Below are positions 10,874 through 22,963 of a stretch of DNA of 64,000 nucleotides, one piece after another. Made by a program: the position numbers and the translations under genes. Position 1 is the first letter of the stretch, and each line of letters starts with the position of its first letter. This DNA comes from Hyaloscypha bicolor E (taxonomy: Eukaryota > Ascomycota > Leotiomycetes > Helotiales > Hyaloscyphaceae): the NCBI RefSeq assembly GCF_002865645.1, contig NW_020194686.1, positions 186,001-250,000 of the forward strand. The letters run 5' to 3'. The notes under the pieces are model-generated. The model made no database searches and was not told the origin of the DNA. It worked only from the letters and a program-made list of their open reading frames with translations.

Positions 10874-11107
10874 ATGGTGAGGAGAAGTGTGTGTGGGCCG
10901 AGAAATCTGACGCGATCGACGCGAGGCGAGGTGCTTTTGTCTCACGGGAAACGACATCCCACCTTTCTGTCAAACAATGCAATTGGCAACATGCAATATT
11001 GGTGAAGGTAGGTAGGTATGTTTGCTTTTTGAATTTGATTGTCTCCTGTCCTTCAAGTCTGTCTTCAAGTTTTCTGCATTGTCCTCTTCCGCACTTTACA
11101 TCCGAGA

Positions 11108-12363
11108 ATGGAATCCCGCTCCCTCCTCAAACTCGTCGAAGCCGACGCAGAATCCCACATCTCCTTCCTCCAATCCTTTATCCGCGCCGCCTCACCCAAC
11201 CCGCCAGGAGACACTCGTCTCGCAACAGATGTCTTGATCTCCTACCTTCGCTCCCATAGTGTCTCTCCCGAGATGATCACCCCACAAGCGCACATGCCCA
11301 ACATTGTCAGTTCCTTCACCTGTACCACCCCCGGTCCCCGCCTCATTATGAATGGCCACATCGACGTATTCCCCGCCAGCGACGTCAAGACTGGGCATGC
11401 GACCCCTGGTCCGGTGATCTGGTTGACGGAAGAATCCACGGACGAGGAGCCGTCGACATGAAAGCTGGCACCGCCGCGTCAGTGATTGCCTACAGCTTCC
11501 TGTACCGGTACCGGCATCTTCTCTCTGGTTCTCTCGCACTCTGCGCTGTATCCGGTGAGGAGACGGGCGGGAAGTGGGGCAGTAAGTATCTTCTCGAACT
11601 TGATGGGGGGTGGAAAGGCGACTGCATGATCAATGCTGAGCCAGGAGGCTTGGGGACTATCAGATTTGCAGAGAAGGGGACATTGAGGTTAGGATTTGAG
11701 ATTAGGATCGAGGGTGCGCATGGTGCATATGTGCGTAGGAGTAAGAGCGCGACGAGGATTGCGGCGAGATTGATTGGCGAGCTTGCGAAGGTGGAGGAGC
11801 TTGTTCCAGACCTTGACATTGGGCTGGGAGAATACATGAAGCGGGAGGATGTCAGGGCTGCGATTGATGAAGCAATGGGGAAAGGCGCAGCTGGCATTGT
11901 GCTAAAGCCGACTTTGAATATTGGCACCATTCATGGTGGATTGAAGATCAACATGATTCCGGACCGATGTGTATTTGAGGCCGATATTCGGTTACCTGTT
12001 GGATTGAAAGCGGAGCAGGTGATGGATGTTATTTATGGAATATTGGAGGGGTATTCAGAGGCCAGTGTCGAAATTCATGAGGCGGCGAGTAACCCTGCTG
12101 CAGCGTGTTCTCACGACCATCCTATGGTTGAGATCTTGGTGAGGAATGCTGAGTTGGTGATAGGGAAGAGACCCTTGGCCATTCCGTCAGTGGGAGCTAC
12201 AGATTGTAAGTTTTGGAGATATAAAGGGGTGCCGGTTTATGTGTTTGGAGTGTCTCCTGAGACGATGGCTGCAAGAGATGAGTCTGTTTCGGTCGATGAG
12301 TTCCTTGCTGTGATCAAGGCGCATGTCCTCGCAAGTTGGGAATATCTGGGAGGTAAAACATGA
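11108..12363 (+). pseudogene. M20 family metallopeptidase/deacylase with a one-base frameshift
   Basis: Two overlapping frames together make a full-length M20 (ArgE/DapE/aminoacylase-like) protein of about 418 residues. The first runs from ATG 11108 and contains the metal-binding GHIDVFP (His and Asp ligands), then stops at 11461. The second, one base over, resumes at about 11385 with WACDPWSG, GRGAVDMKAG (bridging Asp) and SGEETGG (the Glu pair) and continues to TGA at 12363. The switch falls within about 20 bases around 11385, where loss of a single base explains everything; no intron fits. The terminal metal-ligand histidine is not obvious in the segment SPETMAARDESVSVDEF. The rest of the frame is intact, so this is a recent lesion or an assembly error. 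An active copy would hydrolyse an amide or peptide bond. Confidence 0.75.
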
Positions 12364-12568
12364 TGGAATAGATATCTACAGCTCTAAAACAACATCCCTT
12401 GTCCCATAGGAAGGCAGGGCCATGGAAAACAAAAAATTTACCCCAAGAAGAAGTAAACCCATACGCTACAAGCAAAGAAAACATCTACTGCTATCGGATA
12501 TTTCTTCAACTCCACAAACTCCAATTAAAACACCCAAGATCGACAAATCACCTTCCGCCACAATTCAT

Positions 12569-15500
12569 TCATCGTCCGTCTCCTTTAGAAGTGACAGGTT
12601 TCAATGAAAGATCATTCTCCCACCCAGCTAGGACATCTGCAGAGTGACGTTGCTCCTCCTCTGTGACATTGGCCTTTGGAGCTTGGTCCCAGACCGTGGC
12701 ATTTGGTGACAGGTAATCCAAGGTACTCGCAGCGTCCATCGTCAGAGGTTCAGGCAGCGTTTGGTTCCCTATTCCCATCTCCGCTGCATCAAGCGTACGC
12801 TTCGACACTGCTTCCATCGTCCTTACGCCATGGTTGCCGAGCCATTCCCCGCAACGGTATTCATTATTTTGCCATTTGCTCAGCGGGTACAGCCCTGCCC
12901 AAACATGCGGTGCGTCGCGCTCGAAGATAGTGTGGCCCATAGCATTAGTACATAATGCTGCGTTCGCCTCGAGTTCGTCCATGTGCAGCGTGGCAATCTT
13001 GATCATCGCGCAGTCTTGGTCTCCCCAGTCACGGTCTTTAAAGCCCTCAGGACAGTCTGGCCAGCCTCGCTTCCCGCAGTTTCGGTATTTGTCTACTGTG
13101 TCTTTGCTTGTTTTGACGGTGTAGCGATTCCAGAAATGGTTGTCGTCGAAGTCCTTGTGTGGCCAGCGGAGCCCTAGTTCGCACATTGACATGTACGTCG
13201 TGTACGGCGATTTGTCCCACAGAACCTATGATATTCAGCAATGTGTCGAAAATGGCGAAGGTGAGTACTTACCCGAGGTACTCGGTCTGCAAAGGTCCAA
13301 TCCGTTTTTTTGTGCTTCGCACTCCCTGGACCCAGGGTCAACGCGTTCATGAAATCCGCAGTCTCGTTGGCCGCGTGGTTCCCACAGGTAGCTGGGAAGT
13401 TGAAGTTCTTCCACCAAAGGCGCTGGTGTTCGTGGGTATCGAATGTGTTATCGTCGTACATGCACACCGGGATGTGAAAGCCGCGGGGGTGGTCTCCAAT
13501 TTCAATGCTTCTGATTCCCCAGTCCCGCGCACCCCAATGGTTGCCAAACTTCTTATAGCTTTCCCAAATTTCCTGCAGCATTTCATTTTTGTTAAAAGAG
13601 AAGCCATGCAGGGCGCCGAACTTCTCAATCGATCTGATGGCAACCATGTCGATTTCGTGAGGCTCAGTATTTGAGAAGTACCACCTAGCTGCTTGGCATA
13701 CCAAAGTCGGATCCGTCTCTGGTTCCGGACAAAATAACGATTCGTACTCATCTCCAGTTTTAGTACATTTTTCAATGGCGTCCTCTCGGTGTGAACATTT
13801 CACGTAATTGTATCCAGCAGAAAGAGTTACAGAAGCCAAATCTTTGATATATCCGAGTTCAAATCTCCTGCGGGAGGAGTCAGCCAACTTGCCCAATATC
13901 TGATACGTACTTACTTATGAAAATCCTCAGCATGGTGCAAATCATATTCGATCGTACCCTCTTCATTCTTCCCAACCCATTTACGAGCCAGCATCCACCT
14001 AGCAACCATCGACGGACGCCCGGGCTCCGGAACGGCGCCGTCGTACATGTCCTTGTATAGCATCCACACCTGTCTTCTCCCGTTGTGCAGTTCGGCATTG
14101 TACCGCTGTCTCAACAAATCAATGTTCTCCGAGTTTAGGTCCTTCCAGTCTCCTTCAAATTCCGAGCAGATCCAGCCTGTTCCGGACCCACCAATTATCG
14201 TTGGCAACTCGACGACGCCTCCTTTGAGCCCAGCTTGTGCCTGTTCGCGGTGCTCCTTCAGTTTATTCCTGGGCCAAGCTCTATAGGCTTTGCTGTTTGT
14301 CAGAGTATTTATCCAAGTGGTTTCCTCTTGGCTTCTATCGGCACTCCACTTATTGTTGTTAGTCAGAGCATTTTCCCAGGTGGTTCCCTCTTTGTGTCCA
14401 TCGGCGCTCCACTTTTCGCCATGATGGTAGTAGTTCATGAACCATTGCTGTGGTATATGTTGCAGTTGGTTCCACGCCATTTGTTGTGCTATATTGGTCA
14501 CCAAAGTTTTGCTCCAGTCCTCGGCAGTTTTCGAAAGGGGAAAGTCAACGTTCTTAAGCGCATCCTCCGGCGACAGTATAGGCTGCTTGTCCAAGTTGAG
14601 AATCCCTAGACTGTGAAGAGTGTTTTCCAGGTGCTCAGGCTCGACCCAATCTCCCTTTATATAACTGACTGCGGCTTTTAGTGTTGCTTCTTTGGCTTCG
14701 TCGCCTTCCAAGCCCTGCTTCACGTAAGTGGCATGCACCAGCCCAACGTCCTTCAACGATAATTGTACGGCCTTCTTCTCCTGCTCGAGCCTCTCAAGCT
14801 TCTCCAAATATTTTTTGCGGGTTCTCCCCTCCGGCCCGGACTTCGTGTGCTCTAATATCTTGCCTTCTATATCCCTCAATGCAGTGTGCTTCTGCGCCTT
14901 GATCCTCCCGAGGCTGTCTGCGATCGTCTTGATTTCCCCATCTAAATTGATGCCCTTCAAGTCTTTTTCGAGTCTTGCCAAAGCATTCTTGAAACGTTGA
15001 GCTTGAATTAGATGCGTGGTTTTTGTGACCTCCCTTTCGACCATTTCTTGCAGTCTATTGACCAAAACTTGGCCTACGCCATCTGTGAAAACCCCGATCG
15101 CAATGTCAATGACCAAATCAATGGCAATCTGAACAATGGCTTTGTAGATGTCGCAAAGTCGTGCCTTGTCGCTGTTGACCTGGAGAGTGAATGTTTTGAC
15201 GAAGTCCGGAATAATGGTATCGAAGCGTAGTATAGTATCCTTAAATCGGGTCTAATGAATAATTAGTATGAAAATAGAGAGCGGGATCTGCGTGTCCACT
15301 TACATCAAGCTGATTAGTATAATCGTGCATTACCCCCCATATCATCGTAGTGAACAGGACCCGCCTGCCAAGCGGCCTATTCTTGGGGAAAAGGCGGATA
15401 ATATCCGCCACCAAAGGCGGCTGGTAGTTGCAAGAGGCAAAACCTTGCTGACAGCTAAAGTTGGGTTCCTTGAGATATTGCCTCCAGAATAATTCCCACT

Positions 15501-17046
15501 CACCGTGCTTGTCCCACTCTGGTGTGCCTTGTGCTAGGACAGTCCAGCTGGCATACCATTGTACGGCCATTGATTCCTCGAAATTTTTGTCGTTCATCTC
15601 AAAGTACACGTCATCAGGAATCTCTTCTTCATCTGGGAATATCGTGAGGTCATTGAGATCCTGGAAATACTTGGTGTAGTTGAATTCCACGGTGGCGGCG
15701 TTGGTGGTGGCGTTCGGGGGTATTTGTAGTGGGTGGTTGAAGGCTGCATGAATGCGGAGGCAAAGTGGAGTTGCTCTCATCTCAGGAATATCCTCGCAAA
15801 CTTGCTTAGCAACTCGTGTGTTGATGTCCTTTAACATAGCTTCTGTGTCGTTTTCTATAGCATCTATATCAATATCATTGCCGGAAACCTTCGATGATGA
15901 ATTCGAGAATCGGCTTGCCGTAAAATTCGTGGTGAGAAGAATAGGCACCGGGCTTGTAATCTCCTTGCAACTCGCACCCTCGCAGTCGTTGGGCTTCAAA
16001 GCGTCTCCCAGCATGCTTCCAAGGGACTTCGTATTGGCAGAAAAGTTCATAGCATTTCCTGGCATGGCGATTGAGGAGTTAGACGTCAGATCTAGCACCT
16101 TGATTGCTGTTGGGGCGTCCTGTGACAAGATCGAAGAGCGGTGGGCCGGGATGCCCAATGCCTGCCTGGCTGCTGCAAAGTTGCTTGGACTAGCCGTAAG
16201 AAGTCTTTCGTACGTGCCCGTTGGAGAGCGATTTGAATTAAACATAGAAAGATTTGGTACTGAGGTCCCGGAAACCTTGTTCGCGGACGCAGAGGAGTTT
16301 CTTGTCGAATTTGAGGAAGTGTTTGCCCTCGCTTGATCCACAAAAGTAGATAGAGCTGAAGTAAGGCCAAATTCAGATTTGTTTGACGAAATGCGCCCCC
16401 CTACTGGATCGTGATTTCGAGTGTCGGCAGTGTGCTGGATATTGGCCTTGGTCGGTTTCGAGGGAAGTGTCGTTACTTCTGAAGAAGAGGCAGTGGACTG
16501 AGCGGCGGAAGTTTTCGTCGGCGTTGAGGAAACCGTCGTCGCGAGAACCAAAGACTCGCTGGACGGTTGCAATGCCATCCTGCTGGGAGAGCTACGGCCA
16601 CTAGTTATGGCTTTAGCTGCAGGTTCAGTAGGTCTCAAATGAGTTGGAACCACATGGTCTGTCGGCGGAACGCTAATGAAGTTGTCTGATGCTGCATGAT
16701 TTTCTGGAATAGTCGTGGTCGAGACCTGAATAGTGACATTTGAGAGCGCGCTTTGAAGCTGGTTGGCTTCGGTGGCGGAATCGAACAGCGGAAACAAGCT
16801 TTCGGGAAGCGTTATGGTCCCGGCGTATGTCGTCGTTGCTATCAAGGCAGTGAAGTTCGAGGTCGTGAAGTTCGAGATCTCGGACGCGTTGAATGCTGTG
16901 CCGTTAAGGCCGAGACTGGAGTTAGTACTGCCTGTAAAATTCAGCAGCTTGACCCCAGCTGGTGAAGATGCAGCATTATTCTGAAAGGTGATGGGAACTG
17001 CGCCAAAGAAGGCAATAGCTCTTTTGAAATGAGCGTCGGACAACAT
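12569..17046 (-). CDS. Large orphan protein (1,443 aa): sequon-rich N-terminus, coiled coil, Cys-containing C-terminus
   Basis: Four exons (17046-15304, 15251-13915, 13867-13273, 13225-12569) with textbook GTAAGT donors join in phase to 1,443 residues. I do not recognise the family. Residues 1-350 are Ser/Thr/Asn-rich with many N-x-S/T sequons, as in secreted or wall-associated proteins, but the N-terminus MLSDAHFKRAIAFFG is a poor signal peptide. Residues 430-580 are a conserved-looking globular block with several Cys and Trp (FSCQQGFASCNYQPP). Around residue 620-650 is a hydrophobic stretch (AIVQIAIDLVIDIAIGVF), followed by a charged coiled coil to about 760. The last 400 residues are Trp- and Cys-rich with paired Cys (CGKRGWPDC). 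An in-frame TGA precedes the start. A secreted or membrane-associated role is inference only. Confidence 0.7.
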
Positions 17047-17673
17047 GGCTGCTGAAAGCTCTACATCAGGTTTTGTTCTATGAGCTCATATCGCATGGAT
17101 GAAACATTTGCGCTTCTGGCGAAAAAAAGGTCAGGTAAAAATCGATGTATTGCGATAGAGGTAGCAGAGAGGGAATAAGTAGAGGAACGCTAGCTTTAAG
17201 TTTTGGACTAGGCCAGACTACTGGCGACCTGCCGTGTGACTCGACTTCCGGCTCGCCCCTTGATCATAGGGTGGAGAGAGTGGTAGGCGATAATGGCACT
17301 AAACGATTCCCGCCATGGCGAAATTCAAAGAGGTTATATCTGAGTAGCTCACGGCAGATCACATTTATCAGACCCTTGAAGAAGCAGCACAATGCCTCAA
17401 CGTGGGCAAGCCAATACTACCTCTCAAGAGAAATTTGAATATCACCACCATCTTGTCAAAGACTATTGCGTAGGGCAGGGATTTCATTAAAATGTGGTGG
17501 CCAAGCTTAACGCACTAGCGTTTGGGGCAACCATGGAACCAGCCGCTCTTGCCACGGCACCGAACACAAGGCTAACGGCACAAGCAAGAATGAATATCGA
17601 GTGATCACTAATGAATCTTAGGCAAGGGCTTCATGTTGCTCTTTAATTTTCACCACATATTATGCAACGCTAT
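17047..17673. other. Intergenic: promoter of the orphan gene, 3' flank of gamma-adaptin
   Basis: No gene is supported; short open frames (for example 17145-17438 plus) have no recognisable features. Confidence 0.5.
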
Positions 17674-20368
17674 TTATCTCGGTTCCGACCAGTCTACCTG
17701 GTCTGTGACGTGCCCAGCAGAAGGATGACCATAAGAGATTTTCAATCGCAAGCGCAATGGAGGCTAAAATAGTCAGTGAGGAATAAAGTCTACTCGGAAA
17801 TCGTATGCTTACGCCTTTGCTTCCCGTGATTCTCATAGATTGGGTTGCTTCGGAACCCGGCGCTAAATCAGGGTTGGACATCGCATTCAGTTGGAGTTTT
17901 TGGGTTTTCGGAACGGCCGCTTGTAAGGCAACACTGGAAATTGACTGGTGCATGGAATTATTTCGGAAGCGTGCCATGACTTGGACCGTTCCTTCAGCAT
18001 TACGTTGGAGTTGTAAGGTGATGTTGAGGTCATTCTTGTCGTAGCAGGGGTGTGTTGGAATTACTGGAGCAGCGGGCTGTGGTGGCGGAGAGGACATGCC
18101 AGAAAAGAGGTCGTTAGAAGGGGCAGAGGCACCTCTAGCTGGCTGTGTGGTGCCAGATGTATCGAAGAGATCCATGATAGAACTCATGTTAGATTGTTGG
18201 GGAGGAGAGGTGGGAGGAGGTGACGAAGTACTTCCACCAAGGATATCGGCAAGGAGATCCGTGTTGTTCTGGGATCCGTTTGTACCAAGATCTGCTGCCG
18301 GCATGCCACCGTCACCCATGAGGTCGAATAAGAGATCTTGTTCAGCTGGCTTAACGCTTTTCGACTTCCGATTTGATGCTTTGGTAGACTTCTTTGTAGC
18401 TTCACCCAACACCCTTGATTCTTCCTTGATCTGTGGAGGAGGCATCTTCTCCAAAACACCCCGTCTGATTGAATCGTACCCGAACAGGTTGTCGTATTCG
18501 ACAGCGCGTTGCTGGACTTCAACGTCAAGACTTGCAGAATTGCTCTGAAGAATTCTCCTGATCCGATCGATTTGCGCTGGGTCCGTAAAACGGGTGGTGA
18601 GCTTCATCAGGGACGTAATGATGTATTCAGTGGCAATTTGAGTAGCGTAACTGCTGTTGAGAATGGACGAGAACAGGTCGACAACTTCGCTCTCCTTTAC
18701 TTCTTGCACGAGCTCCTCCTCTTCATATTGCCCTCCTCGCAAGAGCGCATCGCCATACTCTCCTATGCACCATGCTCCAGCCAGAGTCAGGCTTTCTTGT
18801 GTGATGTCTTTCTTGAGGTTGATGTACAACTTCTGAACGGCGTATGTCTGTAACTCAGGGGTGGTTGCAATGAGTCGGATGAAAGATGACAAGATCTGCT
18901 CCTTAACGTAGTTCCCAGCCAACGTCAGAACTCGCAACATCGTATCGACGTGCCACCGTTTGTTGGGAGAGAATCTGTCCGCTGCCACACCAATTTGACT
19001 GGTCATGATGGGCTTGAACTCGTTGTCGGCAACTTCCAAGAACGCCAACAATTCACGTATTAGAAGCCGAACATTGCTCTCGTTGATAAGAGTGAAGCTC
19101 AAGTCCAATGCGCGTCTCCTGATACTAATATCAGGATCTCGAAGACATTCCAGAATGGTGTTTCGGTGCCGTTGGACGGCATTCGGCTCAACAGCGACGA
19201 CTTTGATTAAGGTGTTCAAAGCAACATACCGAATGTTGTTGTCTCGGTTGGAAAGGAATTTACCAAGGATGTTAACGCCAAGTACGCGGAGGCCGGAGTC
19301 AGCCTCGATATCCAGAATAGTGAGAACTGCTTCGTATAGAATCGAGTTACCCACATTCTTGGAAGAGTCGGTATTTGTAGCTACTTGTGCCAGGATATCG
19401 TTGACCTGCTCGCTAGTCTGTGCGTCTCCCCTGCCGAGAACTCGCAGCAGTTGCAGAATCTTGACTTGTAGAAATGGATCTGTGATGCCAGTGACATCGT
19501 GTTCTGGCGCATATCCAGAGCTGGCAAGCGCTTTCAATGTCCGCACTAGACCTCCGCTGAATGGTCTGAACTTCTCCACAATTCCTTCCTCTCCGCCTTC
19601 TGCTTCATCAGCCTCACAAAGACTTGTAACCAACGTCAACCCGCAAAGCAAGACACCATGGTTTCGATCGGATAGGAGGGTAGCAGCTTTTTCGAGAAAA
19701 TGTTCTTGCAGATCTGGGACCTTTCGACATATTCGCATGGCACAAAGGGCAGCTTTCCTTCGGATATACGGGTTTGCTGTTGAGAGGAGGGTTTCGATTT
19801 CGGGAAAGAGATCTCTTGACATTTCGACGGATGCAATGTTTCCCAGCGTGCATAAGGCCAGTCCAACGATATATTGGTTCGAATGGTTGAGGTCGCTGTA
19901 GGACGATTAAACATTTATTCCACAAGCTCAGGATCTTGGCATACTTCTTCAGAGAATTGGTGACTAAAGTCAGTACCTCTTGGTTCTCGTCCAGCAACAA
20001 CATTGTGCCCAGGTATCCTAATCGTTTGTCCGCAAATCGAGGTGATGCAAGAAGCTTGAGACATTCTATTTGACCGAAATGCGTGCGTTCTCCAAGGGTG
20101 AATAGGTATAATAGCTTTGCGACATTATTCCGTCTCGAGAACAGAATGTCAGCCAGGAACGGACTGCTGATGTCTGTGACCTACCTGACGTTCGAATCCC
20201 CGCTCTCTTCTCTGAAGCTTGCCCTGATGGCCGCACTCTCTTTCTGCACAACCGCCCGCTCATCAGCAATGGTTTTTGAGGCGCGCACGTTGCGAATGAA
20301 CTGCTTTACTGCGAACAGTCAATAGACAGGTCGAGGAGGGGCATTTGAAGAGGCCTACAGGAGCTCAT
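17674..20368 (-). CDS. APL4: AP-1 clathrin adaptor complex subunit gamma (gamma-adaptin)
   Basis: Five exons (20368-20359, 20308-20185, 20133-19945, 19895-17813, 17763-17674) give 831 residues, the normal length of gamma-adaptin. The N-terminal trunk (about 1-570) is a HEAT/ARM solenoid beginning [20 protein letters not shown] and including LLVLASPRF-type adaptin motifs and the [18 protein letters not shown] repeat. A Pro/Ser-rich hinge (about 600-710) carries DLLFDLM and LLADILGG acidic-dileucine and clathrin-box-like segments. The C-terminal ear (about 715-831) binds accessory factors and ends [11 protein letters not shown]-1 sorts cargo between the trans-Golgi network and endosomes. The first exon is only 10 nt (ATG plus seven bases), inferred because it restores the conserved start. 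The gene is divergent from the sterol acyltransferase. Confidence 0.96.
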
Positions 20369-20905
20369 TCCGGCGGTCTGGGGCCCCGCAATGGGCCTGA
20401 TCGTCTGCTACTACCAAGTTGGAGAGTAGAGAGTCTGGCAGACCGAACTTTTCGCAGGGTCACAGAGAGAAAAGCTTGCCGTTCCGTAGAGCTCTCCTGT
20501 CTGAATCGCACTGTTGAAGGCCACCGCGTTTGATGTTCGTGATGTGCCGCTAAAACTCTGAGCCTTGCGGCTGAGGCACAAACTTTTAGGGGTGACATCT
20601 GCCCAATGAGAAGCTACATGATGAGTGTGGCTTGTAGGCCGCGCCACTCTTGCGGGTCGAAAACCGCATCCAAAAAATCATGGCAGTTCAGAGTCCTATC
20701 CTCCCTCCTTCTAGGTTTCACGTACAAGAGCCGATCTTGGGGGCACCTGTCTTGGGATGTTTCTTCCTATGTCTACATAGACTCCCCAGTCATCCTCGCG
20801 TATATATCTCACAATTTCTAACCTTGAAACAAGTTTCATAAGCTTACCACAGCTTGATGCTATCGCAACTCGAATTATTATAGAACCACCAGATATTCCA
20901 ACAAC
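20369..20905. promoter_or_regulatory. Divergent promoter region between gamma-adaptin and sterol acyltransferase
   Basis: These 537 bp separate two opposite start codons. A TATA-like atatata-type run (cgcgtatatatctc) lies near 20800, about 105 bp upstream of the plus-strand ATG. No other element is called. Confidence 0.45.
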
Positions 20906-22692
20906 ATGTCTTCTTCTGCAGACATCCATGCCAACGGAAATGGAAATGTCTACCACGAGCATATTCTTCGGCCAAGGGCTGTCAAGCCAAACAACCCAGC
21001 CGTCTTGCGAACCATGACCGAAGAGGGTCTCTTGGCTGGTGAGAGTATGCAAAATGGAAGCGTATCAGGTCAAACTAGGTACTCTCTTCCAGTCCTCTGG
21101 GAATGCCCCTATTAACATCAACAGTGGTCGATCGACACCGGTTCCTGCAGACGCTCCTCCTTCGGTCCAATCAATCTCCTCCGCTCGAAAGCAGCTCCGA
21201 GCTGAGCAACGCCGCAGACTATTCCCCACGATCGAATATGCCTCCAGAGTGTCCCATTTCGATCCCAATAGCGATTACCGGGATTTCCAGGGATTTTACA
21301 TCCTGTTCTGGATAGCTCTTACCATCATGGCCATAACCACAATGTTAAGGAATATAAAAGACACGGGATATCCTATGAGAGTGCAGATTTGGCAGCTATT
21401 TACGGTCAAAGTCTGGGAATTGGCTCTAGCAGACGGGTTGATGGTTCTCAATACTGCTGTTAGTCTGCCTCTTCACAGACTTATCAGAAGTCAGATTGGG
21501 GCTAAGCTAGGTTTGAGGTGGCAAGGAGGTGGAATGGCTGTGCAGAGTATATTTCAGTTAGTATGGTTTGCATTTTGGGTTGCGTAAGCACTGATCTCTT
21601 AGCGAAGTCTTCAACGCTGACTTTGTAGGCTACCTTTTAACCGTGAGTGGACATGGACAGCCCAAGTATTTTTAACATTGCACACTTTGGTGCTGCTAAT
21701 GAAAATGCACTCCTACGCCTTTTACAATGGCCATCTGAGCGAAACCGAACGAAGATTGAAAGCATTAGACGAACCCTCTACAGCTTCTAAGGCGCCTGCG
21801 TATCAATATCCAAGTGCTGGACATACGCCGACATCTGAGGAGAGAGAGAAGAAGGATGCAGATGAGTTATCACGACTTCGAGAGGATTTGGCCATTGAAC
21901 TTACATCACCAATGGGATCAGTCACATATCCTAAGAACCTCACATTGGCAAATTATACCGATTACATATTCTGTCCAACACTTTGCTACGAGCTAGAATA
22001 CCCTCGCACGCCAGGAATTGTATGGACGGAATTGGGATACAAGATTCTTGCTGTTTTTGGCGTTATATTCCTCCTAACCATCACATCCGAAGAATTCATT
22101 CTCCCTGTGATGATCGAATCCGCTTATCGACTCGAGACAGTTACCTCCTTCTCAGAAACTGCCCTCATCCTAGCAGAATCAATCTCTATGCTTCTGTTCC
22201 CGTTCATGATCACCTTCCTCCTTGTCTTCCTCGTAATCTTCGAATACGTCCTTGGAGCATTTGCCGAAATAACCTGTAAGTCACCCACCCTGATGGAAGT
22301 TCCGCCTGACAGTTCCAGGTTTCGCCGACAGACACTTCTACTCGGACTGGTGGAATAGCACCGATTGGCTTGAGTTCTCCCGCGAGTGGAACATCCCTGT
22401 CCACCACTTCTTCCGACGCCACGTCTATAGCGCATCTCGACCCCATATTGGACGTCCCATGGCGACACTTATCACCTTCCTCATCAGTGCCATCGGACAC
22501 GAAATCGTCATGGCATGTATCACGAAGAAGATTAGAGGCTATGGATTCCTGGCACAGATGAGCCAGCTCCCGATTGTCATGTTGCAGCGAACGAAGTGGA
22601 TTAAGGGAAAGCGGGTGCTAAACAATGTATGTTTCTGGTGCTCGATGATCTTAGGTTTGAGCATGATGTGCTCTTTGTATGTACTTTGTTGA
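20906..22692 (+). CDS. ARE2: Sterol O-acyltransferase (ACAT/ARE type, MBOAT family)
   Basis: Four exons (20906-21038, 21079-21583, 21629-22275, 22319-22692) give 552 residues. The C-terminal half has the family signature FYSDWWN and the catalytic-histidine segment ISAIGHEIVM in a hydrophobic helix; several other membrane segments are evident. The enzyme esterifies ergosterol (and related sterols) with acyl-CoA in the ER membrane for storage in lipid droplets. Residues 1-130 are hydrophilic and presumably cytosolic, as in yeast Are1/Are2; the SSSAR..LRAEQRRRLFP stretch precedes the first transmembrane segments. The first intron is only 40 nt (GTGAGA...CTAG), the shortest here; it is chosen because it alone keeps frame, so that junction is less sure. 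The symbol denotes the family, not proven orthology to ARE2 over ARE1. Confidence 0.92.
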
Positions 22693-22963
22693 GCAGGTGT
22701 TAGAGATGCCTGGAAGATACCCTGGATATGGTCTAGATTTGCGGCTTTTCTCGATGTATCGGCTTCAGTGAGACGTTGCCATATGCCTCCAACGAGTCTT
22801 CATCCAGACAACCGTAATGCTCGATTCTATTTTCGCCTACACATTTGAAAAACCAAGTGGGTCAATATATCGTTGGTGTCTCTATCGCGTGGGGAGAATT
22901 GTAGCTCTGTCTGTCCATCTTTCCTTCTTCACACCATGTCCAGGCTGCGCCTATCATCTCTCC

